From Kuafuiihalomonas sp050331295 (GTDB lineage Bacteria > Myxococcota > Kuafuiibacteriia > Kuafuiibacteriales > Kuafuiibacteriaceae): a stretch of DNA of 64,000 nt. The position numbers and the translations under genes were made by a program. The stretch is taken from contig JBHJGZ010000001.1 in NCBI GenBank assembly GCA_050331295.1, positions 1 to 64,000 on the forward strand. Reading direction: 5' to 3'. Shown here in pieces: positions 42,629-50,452 of the stretch. The first letter of the stretch is position 1. Every line of letters begins with the position of its first letter. The notes below the pieces were generated by a model. The model worked only from the letters and a program-made list of their open reading frames with translations. It searched no databases and was not told the origin of the DNA.

Positions 42629-43570
42629 CTAGGTGCGCAGGGGCTGAACCTCGGGCGAGGCCTTTTTCAAGAAGGGGAGCAGCTTTGGAATGACCTCCGC
42701 GTGGGCATCCTCTTGAATGTAATGACCCGCGTCTTCGACTCGATGGATCTCGGCATGCGGAAAGTCGACAAGCCACAGATCCCTCAGCATGTCCGGGGTG
42801 AACGCGATGTCTTTCATGGGCCATGCAATGAAGACGGGCTTGTTTCGAAACGCCGGGACGAGCTGGTCGTGGACCTCGCCCATGAAGTCGCTCACGGGGC
42901 CGGTGGATGTGGCTGGGATCTCCCGGGGAAAGACGAGAATCGAGGTGCGCGATGACCAGTTTGGATGGGGCGCCAGATAGGCCTCGCGTTCGTGGGGACC
43001 GAGGCGCTCCGGATGGACGACGCCCGCCTGGAACAGGAACTTCCGAACGAACGCATGCATGCCTTTGACCATGACCTCTCCGACGAACGGGGTGCGGAAG
43101 AGCCGAAGTGGAAGCGGCAATGAGACCTTGCCGGGAGGTCGATGCGCGATGGTGTTCAGCACGGCCAGACTCTGGACCCGCGCCGGGTGCCGGGCCGCCC
43201 ACGCGAGCCCGATCGGTCCACCCCAGTCCTGGACCAGGAGGGTCGCATCGTGGAGGTCCAGGGACTCCAACAAAGCCTCGCACCGTTCCGCATGACGAAA
43301 GATGCGGTAGAGCTCGGGCGCATCGGGTTTGTCGGAGCGCCCGAACCCCAGATGGTCCAGCGCGATGGCTCGATAACCGGCATGGGTCACGGCGTCGATG
43401 AATCGGCGATACACGTAGGCCCACGTGGGGTTGCCGTGAACCATCACAATCGGTCGACCCCGACCTTCATCCACGTAGTGCATGCGTCCGTCGGCGCTGT
43501 CGAACCACTTCGGGCTATGGGGCCAGGTGCCTCCAAAGGTCCAATCCCGATCCGCGGAACCGTTCATCAT
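42629..43570 (-). CDS. Haloalkane dehalogenase-like alpha/beta hydrolase
   Basis: A 313-residue alpha/beta-hydrolase resembling haloalkane dehalogenases. It has the oxyanion motif VHGNPTWAYVYR, the nucleophile elbow LVQDWGGPIG with Asp (not Ser) as nucleophile, and the catalytic His in EDAGHYIQED. The Trp after the nucleophile (DWGG), which helps bind halide, is present. An acid residue may lie in WPMKDIAFTPDM. These enzymes cleave carbon-halogen bonds, but some relatives are epoxide hydrolases or lactonases. It ends the leftward unit shared with the oxidoreductase (4-bp overlap), both probably governed by the LysR gene. Confidence 0.88.
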   Translation of the reverse strand: MMNGSADRDWTFGGTWPHSPKWFDSADGRMHYVDEGRGRPIVMVHGNPTWAYVYRRFIDAVTHAGYRAIALDHLGFGRSDKPDAPELYRIFRHAERCEALLESLDLHDATLLVQDWGGPIGLAWAARHPARVQSLAVLNTIAHRPPGKVSLPLPLRLFRTPFVGEVMVKGMHAFVRKFLFQAGVVHPERLGPHEREAYLAPHPNWSSRTSILVFPREIPATSTGPVSDFMGEVHDQLVPAFRNKPVFIAWPMKDIAFTPDMLRDLWLVDFPHAEIHRVEDAGHYIQEDAHAEVIPKLLPFLKKASPEVQPLRT

Positions 43571-44616
43571 GTGCCCTTCATTCGAACCACGATCTTGCCG
43601 ACCTGGTCGCTGCTTTCGAGACGCGCATATGCGCTGGTGATTTCGGAGAACGGGAAGATGCGGTCCAGCGCAGGATGAAAGGCGCCTTCTCGAACGCCAT
43701 TCAGCAGCGACTGGAACGCTTCGTCCCGCCGCGTCTGGTCCGACAGCGCATGATGAACGAGGTGAAACGCGCGCATGCTGATGTCCTTGAACAGGGCAGC
43801 AAACAACGGGAATGGAGCCTCCTGCGTACCCGACAGGATTCCATAGACGATGATCCGGCCCTTGGGGCGCATCAGGTCTCCGAGCTGAGCCAGAATCGGA
43901 GCTCCCACTGCGTCGAAGGCCAAGTCGAAGTTCTCACCGCATTCCGAAAGCGGGGTATCGTCCATCACCACGACCCGGTCCGCACCGGCGTCGAGGAGGG
44001 CCTTCTCCTTGCGCTTGCTCCGGGTTGCGGCGACGGCCCGTGCCCCCGCGCGACGCGCGACCTGAATGGCGGCGAGGCCCACGCTGGAACTGGCTGCGGT
44101 GATCAGGACGGTCTCTCCTCGGGAGAGACGGCCGCTTTGAACCATCCCGCAGTGGGCGGTGAGGTAGGCCATCCAGAACGCAGCCATCGATTCGTCGGAA
44201 TGGCCGGGGACGTCGGGAAGCAGCATCTCGGTCGGCACGGCGATCTGTTCCGCCGCGACGCCGTATCTGTGCATGTCGGACGCTGCGAAAACGCCCACGC
44301 GCTGGCCCGGCTCGAATCCCGAGACGCCCGGGCCGAGGGCACGAATCCGTCCCACGCCTTCCACGCCGATGGGATTGGGGAGCCTTGGCTCTACCAAGTA
44401 TTGGCCACGTGCGAACATCGCTTCCGCCCGATTCAAGCCGAGAGCCTCCATATCCAGGAGTACCTCGCCAGGCTTGGGCTTCGGCGCGTTCTGTTCTTCG
44501 ATGTGGATGCCCTGAGGCCCATCGAGTGAAAGGATCCGCGCGATTCGGATCCGGGTCAGCCGCTCGGTCGACGGTCGAGTCATCGAAGCCAGCTTGAGCC
44601 TTTCCGATTTGGCCAT
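43567..44616 (-). CDS. Zinc-independent MDR oxidoreductase (quinone oxidoreductase-like)
   Basis: A 349-residue medium-chain reductase. The GroES-like N-terminal part has EEQNAPKPKPGEVLL and ALGLNRAEAMFARG, and the NADP-binding fold reads GETVLITAASSSVGLAAIQVA followed by VVAATRS-like RAVAATRSKRKEK. There is no catalytic zinc Cys/His set, so it fits the quinone oxidoreductase/enoyl reductase branch. Start ATG 44616 overlaps a direct repeat that also covers the divergent LysR start. Together with the dehalogenase-like hydrolase it suggests a two-step detoxification of an organic substrate; this is inference. Confidence 0.9.
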   Translation of the reverse strand: MAKSERLKLASMTRPSTERLTRIRIARILSLDGPQGIHIEEQNAPKPKPGEVLLDMEALGLNRAEAMFARGQYLVEPRLPNPIGVEGVGRIRALGPGVSGFEPGQRVGVFAASDMHRYGVAAEQIAVPTEMLLPDVPGHSDESMAAFWMAYLTAHCGMVQSGRLSRGETVLITAASSSVGLAAIQVARRAGARAVAATRSKRKEKALLDAGADRVVVMDDTPLSECGENFDLAFDAVGAPILAQLGDLMRPKGRIIVYGILSGTQEAPFPLFAALFKDISMRAFHLVHHALSDQTRRDEAFQSLLNGVREGAFHPALDRIFPFSEITSAYARLESSDQVGKIVVRMKGT

Positions 44617-44649
44617 CAACTGGCTAAAATGGACATCAAATGTCTAAAA
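44614..44649. repeat. 16-bp direct repeat between oxidoreductase and LysR gene
   Basis: The sequences catcaactggctaaaa (44614-44629) and catcaaatgtctaaaa (44634-44649) match at 14 of 16 positions with a 20-bp period. They cover the start codon of the leftward gene (44616) and the first ATG of the rightward gene (44640). The spacing of two helical turns and the divergent arrangement suggest binding sites for the LysR protein, which would then block both genes. Confidence 0.55.
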
Positions 44650-45563
44650 GTGGTCAGCCGAGGCGCATTGGGAAGCGACCGCCCATGGATTGGGATGACG
44701 CGCGCTTCTTCTTGGCCGTGCTTCGGTCGGGATCTCTGTCGGCCGCTTCGCGGCGGCTCCACTGCAGTCATTCGACGGTCCGACGACGCTTGGCGGGCCT
44801 GGAACGGTCTTTGGGTGTCCAGCTCTTCGTCGCGTCATCGGAAGGTCTCATGCCCACCGACGTTGCACGAGAAGCCGTGGGTAGGGCAGAGGCCATGGAG
44901 CTCGCGGCGACCGAGTTGGCAAGACAGATTTCAGGTCATTCGGAGTCACTGAGTGGAACGATCCGCGTGACCACCATCGACGTACTGGCGGAGTGGGCAG
45001 CCCCGGCGGTGGGGATGTTCTGCCGCAAGCATCCCGACGTGAACGTCGAGCTGGTCACCAGCAATCGCTACCTGGACCTCGCTCGCCGCGAGGCGGATGT
45101 GGCGATTCGGGCCAGTGGGCATCCCTCCGAGGTTTTGTTTGGTCGCAAGGTGGGGCGTTTCGACTTCGCACCCTTCGCTTCCCGCAGTTTGGTCGAGCGC
45201 GCCGGCCGCCGACTCGAAGATCTGCCATGGGCGCTGTTTGTCGCTGAGTCCGGCGCGGTCCTCACGGAAAACTGGTATGAAAGCTGGGCGAAGCGTCCGC
45301 CTCGGGTTCGGGTGACCGACGCGGCTCCGCTGCTGGCGCTGGTGCGAGCCGGCGTGGCGGCCGCGCTCCTCCCGGTCTCGATGAGCCGAGACAACCAACT
45401 CGTGCAGCTGGGCCCGATCATCGAGGGGCTCGGCGTTCCAATCTGGTGCCTGACGCACAGCGACCTTAGGGCCTCCGCTCGGATTCGTGCCTTCATGGAC
45501 GCGATCGCCGAGCATGCCGGCTCCGCGACGGCGAAGCGCGGGCAGGGACGTGACAGGAGATAG
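44640..45563 (+). CDS. LysR family transcriptional regulator
   Basis: A LysR-type regulator of up to 307 residues. The HTH includes RSGSLSAASRRLHCSHSTVRRRLAGLE split across residues 30-56, and the effector domain starts near residue 105 (LSGTIRVTTIDVLAEWAAP). The conserved part begins MDWDDARFFLAVLRSG at ATG 44685, which has ggaag upstream, so the true start may be 44685 (292 aa) and 44640 an artefact; the direct repeat covering 44640 supports this. It is divergent from the oxidoreductase-hydrolase pair and likely controls it. Confidence 0.9.
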   Translation: MSKSGQPRRIGKRPPMDWDDARFFLAVLRSGSLSAASRRLHCSHSTVRRRLAGLERSLGVQLFVASSEGLMPTDVAREAVGRAEAMELAATELARQISGHSESLSGTIRVTTIDVLAEWAAPAVGMFCRKHPDVNVELVTSNRYLDLARREADVAIRASGHPSEVLFGRKVGRFDFAPFASRSLVERAGRRLEDLPWALFVAESGAVLTENWYESWAKRPPRVRVTDAAPLLALVRAGVAAALLPVSMSRDNQLVQLGPIIEGLGVPIWCLTHSDLRASARIRAFMDAIAEHAGSATAKRGQGRDRR

Positions 45564-45836
45564 ACCTGCAGTTGATGCGGAGGCCTGAGCCCCCGGGAGC
45601 CGACTCTCCCTTTGAGCCACACCCGACGCGAGCGCGGCCATGAGATGGGTCTCGGACGGTCCCCTAGCCGGCAGCCGTAACCGCTACACGTTGCACCCTT
45701 GTTGCACCCAAATGGGCCGCTCGAGGCCTCTGCGCGGGTGGTTCTATGCCGGATCCGATGACGGAGCTCACCCGCCAGCCGCTTCGAGGCCTGGCACATC
45801 GATTGAATAGTGGTTCCATCGAAAGGAACACCAATC

Positions 45837-46013
45837 ATGAATCTCGTCGAAAGCATTGTCATCTTCATCTCCGCCATTGTCGTACTCAGCAGCATCCTCG
45901 ATGGTTTGAAGCTCCTGGGCCCGACCTCGGTCCGATCGCCCTTCCGGAGTCATTTGCCCACAGGGGCCCACCGACCGTTCGGGTCGCGTCGACGCACTCG
46001 CAATCCAGCCTGA
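45837..46013 (+). CDS. Small hydrophobic peptide, hypothetical
   Basis: A 58-residue ORF starting MNLVESIVIFISAIVVLSS behind a good aaagga Shine-Dalgarno. Residues 4-20 form one membrane helix; the rest is basic (RSPFRSHLPTGAHRPFGSRRR). The basic tail is antisense to the end of the truncated ELKRR remnant, so the natural C-terminus may have been altered. From 45564 to 45836 I see no gene. It could be a small inner-membrane protein or chance. Confidence 0.4.
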   Translation: MNLVESIVIFISAIVVLSSILDGLKLLGPTSVRSPFRSHLPTGAHRPFGSRRRTRNPA

Positions 46014-46216
46014 CGCATCCAGACCGATGGCAACGGGACTTCGAGCGGAAAACCCAAGATGACCAGCGCGGTGACCACGCCGTCGAACCATTCGGGGAGG
46101 TTCACCGCGCTTTCGAGGGTGCTCGCGACCTGCATCAGGAGCCATCCGACGACGAGGTAGACGCCGGCCACGCGGAAGACGTTGCGGCGCTTGAGCTCGG
46201 CGAGCAGCCCAATCAT
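45950..46216 (-). pseudogene. N-terminal remnant of a membrane-anchored ELKRRNV-type protein
   Basis: Starts MIGLLAELKRRNVFRVAG and continues VYLVVGWLLMQVAST, LPEWFDGVVTALVILGFPLE. This is the N-terminal juxtamembrane element (ELKRRNVFRVAxxYLVVxWLLLQV) of a family of TPR or adenylate-cyclase-like membrane proteins, with two membrane helices. After GFPLEVPL the expected AWAFE sequence is replaced by unrelated residues and the frame ends within 90 bases. The large cytoplasmic or TPR region is lost, so this is a truncated gene. Confidence 0.6.
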
Positions 46217-46273
46217 GGTTCCCTCTTACTACGAGGCGGCCCAGATGGCGCTTGAGGGACGATGGCTCGGACG

Positions 46274-46765
46274 TCAGGAAGGTCTCCAGCGCATCGCCAC
46301 CATTTGAGACTTCGCAAATCCATGACGCGCGTAGAAACGCTGGGCGGCCGCATTGACAGAGTCGGTTAGGAGCGTAACCCGACGACTGTCCGATGCGCGG
46401 GCAAACTCCAGGGCGTGACGCAAGAGCTGTGAGCCTATCCCAGAGCTTCGATGGGTAGGTGTCACGACCATGTCTTCGAGCCAAGCGACCCGGCCGCCTT
46501 CAGCGGTACTCACCGCGAAGAGCAGGCTCACCATTGCCACCAATGCCCCATGATCCTCCGCCACGAAGATTTGCCCGATGTTCGGCTGAGCCAGAATCGC
46601 CTCCAAGCCCCAACGCTGTTTGTCTGGGTCGGGCGCGAAGTCGGCCTCTTGGGCGAACAAATGACCCAGCAGATCGACGAGGCCATCAAGGTCGGAAGGG
46701 TTGGCGGGACGGATCTCGGGCACGGGTTCATCGTCGGGCACCGGCTGGTTCGGCGGCAAGACCAC
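46274..46765 (-). CDS. GNAT family N-acetyltransferase
   Basis: A 163-residue single-domain acetyltransferase of normal length. Beta-1 IRPANPSDLDGLVDLL, then IFVAEDHGALVAMVSLLFAV, and acetyl-CoA motif A AWLEDMVVTPTHRSSGIGSQLL with motif B NAAAQRFYARHGF. These define a GNAT fold acting on a small molecule or protein amine. The GTG start at 46765 gives an Asp/Pro-rich leader, so a start further in is possible. It is 10 bp downstream of the lectin gene and may be co-transcribed. Confidence 0.88.
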   Translation of the reverse strand: MVLPPNQPVPDDEPVPEIRPANPSDLDGLVDLLGHLFAQEADFAPDPDKQRWGLEAILAQPNIGQIFVAEDHGALVAMVSLLFAVSTAEGGRVAWLEDMVVTPTHRSSGIGSQLLRHALEFARASDSRRVTLLTDSVNAAAQRFYARHGFAKSQMVAMRWRPS

Positions 46766-46775
46766 GAGCCGCCGG

Positions 46776-47465
46776 TCATTGCTGGGCGGCGACCACCATC
46801 GTGTCGAAGCACACGTCTTGTTCGTTGCTCAACCGTCCGGTGCCGGCGGTCAGACCCCAATAGACGACGGACTGTCCGTTGAAAACACGCTGGACGATAT
46901 CGGATCGATAGGTCGCTTTCACCCCGTCGTCGAAGACCACCTCCAGGCGGCCATCCCGAGGAGCCCAGGCGATCCGAAGAGGATGGCGGGCGCCGTCTTC
47001 CAGGTTTTCGAGCTCGAGGGGTGAAACCGCAGCCTCGCGGTGGGCTCTTCGCCCGTGGGTCATCATGGCGAGGTGATCACGCCTTGGATCGCCCAGGTGA
47101 AGATTTTGATAGGTGTCGAACTCGATCCCCATGGAGGGGATGAGGCCGGCGAAGCCCATCCCTTCACCTCGAAGGCCGGTCTGCGCGAAAGGGTGCAACA
47201 CGAAGACGACTCCGTCCGCACCATCTTGATCCTTTCGACCGAGGACCAAGCTCATCCTGATCTCGAAGGGCTCCCGCAAGTCGACTGGCTGTTTGAACCA
47301 CGCCGAACCGCTCACGTACGGCCGGTCGGGGGTCAGCCGTATGCATTCCTGGCTGACGATGAAGGCGCTGCCGCCCAACCGAAAATCATGAACGCCGGTC
47401 TGGGCCAGCGAAGTTGCGGGTGCGGCCAGCAACACACAGAACAGCGATGAGACAGCGACGTGCAT
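46776..47465 (-). CDS. Secreted L-type lectin-domain protein
   Basis: A 229-residue exported protein with a cleavable signal (SSLFCVLLAAPATSLAQ). The mature part has the legume-lectin-like jelly-roll signatures: FEIRMSLVLGRKDQDGADGVVFVLHP, GMGFAGLIPSMGIEFDTYQN and HPLRIAWAPRDGRLEVVFDD. The DGADGVVFVL stretch with Asp and FDTYQNLHLGD with Asp and Asn are where L-type lectins bind calcium and sugar. It probably binds external glycans, but may instead be structural. ATG 47465 has aaggga upstream. Confidence 0.82.
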   Translation of the reverse strand: MHVAVSSLFCVLLAAPATSLAQTGVHDFRLGGSAFIVSQECIRLTPDRPYVSGSAWFKQPVDLREPFEIRMSLVLGRKDQDGADGVVFVLHPFAQTGLRGEGMGFAGLIPSMGIEFDTYQNLHLGDPRRDHLAMMTHGRRAHREAAVSPLELENLEDGARHPLRIAWAPRDGRLEVVFDDGVKATYRSDIVQRVFNGQSVVYWGLTAGTGRLSNEQDVCFDTMVVAAQQ

Positions 47466-47547
47466 GGATCCCTTCGAATTGGTACCCCGTGCTAACACAT
47501 CGTGGGTGCCTTGAACGCTCAATCGTCGGTTTCGGGGCCCGCGTACG

Positions 47548-48327
47548 TCAGGTTCGCGGCCTGACCAGCAAGCTTTGGGCACTGCGGGCCACCTCACCCC
47601 TGGCGTCTCGAATCGCGCTCTGAGCCACGCCAGATCCTTGAGGTCCGGCGTAAGAGCGAATGTCGAAGCCGAACCAGCCCTGGTGCGGTTCGGGTTGTCG
47701 CTGAAGGTACACCGTGAGGTCGGGATTCAGGTAGCTCGCGCGATGCGGATCGACGGGTACACCCATCCCGCTTTGCGCGTCAGCCATGATGAACAACCCT
47801 TCCACCGACGATGTCGTTTCTCCCTCGATCAAGGGCATCGTGCTTCGAGCCCACGTGCCGATGGGTGTCTTGCCCCAGATGCCGTGGGCGATCCGGACCT
47901 CGACTGCTCGGTGGTAGGCCGGTTCCGTTTCAAAGAACGTGAACTCATGAAGCGGGCAAGCCTGCGGCTCGGGCCACGGCTCCAGCGGCAGCGGTTCGGT
48001 GACCGGACCCGCTCCCCGCGCGATCCGGACCGCGGTTGCTTCCATCACGATCTGTTCCTCTGCCTGAACATGGGCACGAAGACGTTGAACCGCTCGGCCC
48101 ATCTTGATGGGCTCGACGTCGACCCGGAGCGGCGTCAACGGGACCGGCTTGAGGAGTTCCAAAGTCACGCGGGTCAGAAAGAAGTCATCTGCCCCGGGGT
48201 AGCGCTCCAGGGCGCCCGCCAGGAGCGCGGACGGCGGTCCCCCATGTTGATGTCGAACATCCCACGGACCGATGGTGAATTCAGACGGAATCAGCATCTG
48301 GCCGTCTCGATGGTAAAAGGCACTCAC
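47548..48327 (-). CDS. Thioesterase family protein (double hot-dog)
   Basis: A 259-residue TesB-like acyl-CoA thioesterase with two hot-dog domains. Domain one has WDVRHQHGGPPSALLAGALE, where the helix-starting GGPPSALL is typical, and LTRVTLELLKPVPLTPLRV. Domain two follows with LNPDLTVYLQRQPE and a closing GVAQSAIRDARGEVARSAQSLLV. These enzymes hydrolyse acyl-CoA thioesters; the acyl chain is unknown. Its 3' end is near the lectin gene and its 5' end is 20 bp from the next gene's stop, so a leftward operon is likely. Confidence 0.88.
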   Translation of the reverse strand: MSAFYHRDGQMLIPSEFTIGPWDVRHQHGGPPSALLAGALERYPGADDFFLTRVTLELLKPVPLTPLRVDVEPIKMGRAVQRLRAHVQAEEQIVMEATAVRIARGAGPVTEPLPLEPWPEPQACPLHEFTFFETEPAYHRAVEVRIAHGIWGKTPIGTWARSTMPLIEGETTSSVEGLFIMADAQSGMGVPVDPHRASYLNPDLTVYLQRQPEPHQGWFGFDIRSYAGPQGSGVAQSAIRDARGEVARSAQSLLVRPRT

Positions 48328-48346
48328 GGATTGCTTCCTTCCTTCA

Positions 48347-48832
48347 TCAAGCCGGCGGCACTGTGCTCGGATCGATGATTTCGGGTGTGCTCTTCGCGGT
48401 AGAGCCCGAGCTCGGTTCGGGGGACGAGTCCGTCGCGCGGGGCTTCAGTCGGACCCAAAGGCGGGGACCGGGCATGGGCGGGAGATCGAGCTCTCGGCGG
48501 ATCCCATCCCGAAGCTGGGCGAGCAACTCATCGATGTCCGCTCCCTGACGCGCCTCGAGCTCCTCCACGAAGCGATCGAGAAGGTGATAATGCCCCGCGT
48601 CGGCCACGAGCTGGATGTCGTTCAGCGCCCGCTGGAAGCGGGCTTCGTTCTCATTGGACAGCCCATGATCGGCGGCCTCACAAAGGGTCAGGTAAGCGGT
48701 CCGCAGATGCGTGACTCGCGTTTCTCGCCGTTTCTCGGCGATGTTCTGGCGCAGCGCCGACCGGTGGCTGACGGCCCATCCCGTCACCACCAAAATCGCT
48801 GTGACCATCAAACCGATCGTCTCTGCACTCAT
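48347..48832 (-). CDS. Membrane-anchored hypothetical protein
   Basis: A 161-residue protein with one N-terminal membrane helix (IGLMVTAILVVTGWAVSH), then a basic, helical region ALRQNIAEKRRETRVTHL and helices spanning to about residue 120. The last 35 residues are Pro/Ser/Thr-rich. No enzyme motif is seen. The layout resembles small inner-membrane proteins with a cytoplasmic helical domain. The frame stays open to 50059 antisense to the D-lactate dehydrogenase gene, but ATG 48832 is where protein-like sequence begins, with gaggac upstream. Confidence 0.7.
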   Translation of the reverse strand: MSAETIGLMVTAILVVTGWAVSHRSALRQNIAEKRRETRVTHLRTAYLTLCEAADHGLSNENEARFQRALNDIQLVADAGHYHLLDRFVEELEARQGADIDELLAQLRDGIRRELDLPPMPGPRLWVRLKPRATDSSPEPSSGSTAKSTPEIIDPSTVPPA

Positions 48833-48961
48833 GCTCTGTCCTCGGTCGGCGCCGCCGGCCGAAATCATTTCACAGGTGACGATGGCTCGGTAGTCCACGC
48901 GCCCACAATCCATGGACTCGATTGGCGCAACACGCTTGACGCAGTCGCAAGGCCCTGATCC

Positions 48962-50428
48962 GTGGGCATCGTGGATCTGCCGGTCTTGAGAGACATCCTC
49001 CTGTTCCGAGAGTGTCTTCCGGAAACGCTGAGCGAAATCGCCCGTGCCGCGGAACGACGGATTCTCCAGGCAGGCGAGACGTTCTTCTCCGAGGGTGATG
49101 CCAGCAACTTCATGTTCGCGGTGGAATCGGGGCGGCTCTCGGTCCGCAAGCGATCCGAAGGCGGTGACGAAGTTCAGCTCCGAGTCATGGCGGCTGGAGA
49201 TGTCGGAGGCTTGACCAGCACGACGACGGACAAACCTCGCTCCGCGACCCTCGTCGCTCTCGGTGAAAGCCGGATTGTCACGGTGCCCAAGGCCGACTTC
49301 AAGCGACTCCTGCGCGATCATCCCGACCTCTCTGATGCGCTGATTCGTTTCCTGGCGGCCAAGGTTCGAGGAAAGACCTCGCGTCTCGCCACCTTGATGT
49401 CGGGTGCGTCGGAGGGCGGCACGCCAATCGCGTTCTTCGACGCGAAACGCTACGACGAGCGGTCGTTTTCTGGGCTGGAAGCGCGCGACTTGAGATTCGA
49501 GTACCTCGAACCACGGCTCTCTCCTCGGACGGCGGCACTCTCCGCGGGTCATTCGGTGGTCTGTGCGTTCGTCAACGACGATCTCGGCGGCGATGTTCTC
49601 CGCGCCCTCGCCGACAACGGCGTGGGCCTGGTAGCCCTCCGATGTGCAGGATTCAACAACGTCGACGTTCGGACCGCGCATGGTCTTGGAATCAGCGTGG
49701 TGCGCGTCCCGGCGTACTCGCCGCATGCGGTGGCCGAGCACGCGGTGGCGCTCATCATGACGCTGAATCGAAAGACGCATCGGGCCTACAACCGAGTGCG
49801 TGAAGGTAACTTCAGTCTTGCCGGGCTGGTGGGCATGGATCTGCATGGACGCGTGGCCGGAATCGTCGGGCTCGGCAAGATCGGACGTTGTCTGGCCGAG
49901 ATCTTGCTCGGATTCGGGATGAAAGTCTTGGCCTATGACGCGTTTCCGGACTCGGAGTACGCTGAACGGTCTGGAGTCCGCTACGGGACCCTCGATGAAG
50001 TCCTCGAGCAATCCGACGTTGTCAGCCTGCATGCGCCCCTCACGCCGGAGACCTACCATATGATCGACGAAGACCGGGTAACGGCCATGAAGCCCGGCGT
50101 CATGTTGATCAATACGAGCCGCGGGGGGCTCGTTGATGCGAAGGCGTTGATCGAAGGCTTGAAGTCAGGCCGCATTGGTGGAGCGGGACTCGACGTCTAT
50201 GAAGAAGAATCGGAGTATTTCTTCGAAGACCGGTCGGATCGAGTGATTACCGATGACCTCTTGGCCCGCTTGATGACCTTCAACAACGTGCTGATCACCA
50301 GCCATCAAGCATTCTTGACCAGTGAAGCACTCGGAAACATCGCTTCGACCACGGTCGACAACATTCGAGAATGGGTCTCCGGAAAACGAGGTCGAGACCT
50401 CACGAACGTCGTTCTGCCATCATCGTAG
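48962..50428 (+). CDS. cNMP-binding domain fused to LdhA-type D-lactate dehydrogenase
   Basis: A 488-residue two-domain protein. Residues 10-125 form a cyclic-nucleotide-binding domain: LLFRECLPETLSEIA, AGETFFSEGDASNFMFAVESG, and the phosphate-binding cassette region GDVGGLTSTTTDKPRSATLVAL, where the Arg of RSAT is kept but the usual Glu is not. Residues 155-488 are a 2-hydroxyacid dehydrogenase of the fermentative LdhA type: NAD motif GIVGLGKIGRC (299-310), Arg387 in NTSRGGLVD, Glu near 416 and His448 in ITSHQAFLT, with EESEYFFEDRSD typical of LdhA. It should reduce pyruvate to D-lactate, with activity tuned by a nucleotide. GTG start. Confidence 0.88.
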   Translation: MGIVDLPVLRDILLFRECLPETLSEIARAAERRILQAGETFFSEGDASNFMFAVESGRLSVRKRSEGGDEVQLRVMAAGDVGGLTSTTTDKPRSATLVALGESRIVTVPKADFKRLLRDHPDLSDALIRFLAAKVRGKTSRLATLMSGASEGGTPIAFFDAKRYDERSFSGLEARDLRFEYLEPRLSPRTAALSAGHSVVCAFVNDDLGGDVLRALADNGVGLVALRCAGFNNVDVRTAHGLGISVVRVPAYSPHAVAEHAVALIMTLNRKTHRAYNRVREGNFSLAGLVGMDLHGRVAGIVGLGKIGRCLAEILLGFGMKVLAYDAFPDSEYAERSGVRYGTLDEVLEQSDVVSLHAPLTPETYHMIDEDRVTAMKPGVMLINTSRGGLVDAKALIEGLKSGRIGGAGLDVYEEESEYFFEDRSDRVITDDLLARLMTFNNVLITSHQAFLTSEALGNIASTTVDNIREWVSGKRGRDLTNVVLPSS

Positions 50429-50452
50429 TTTGGCGAGCAGAGAGGGCTCGGT

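Noticed and set aside
42396..43424. 342-codon leftward frame as one gene
   Set aside because: Only its last 78 codons look like a VOC protein; the rest is a shadow of the dehalogenase-like gene in another frame.
45691..45712. Repeated ttgcaccc as a phage attachment site
   Set aside because: Only two short copies 11 bp apart, with no integrase or tRNA gene nearby.
48833..50059. Leftward extension of the membrane protein frame to 50059
   Set aside because: It is antisense to the cNMP-binding D-lactate dehydrogenase; protein-like sequence begins only at ATG 48832.
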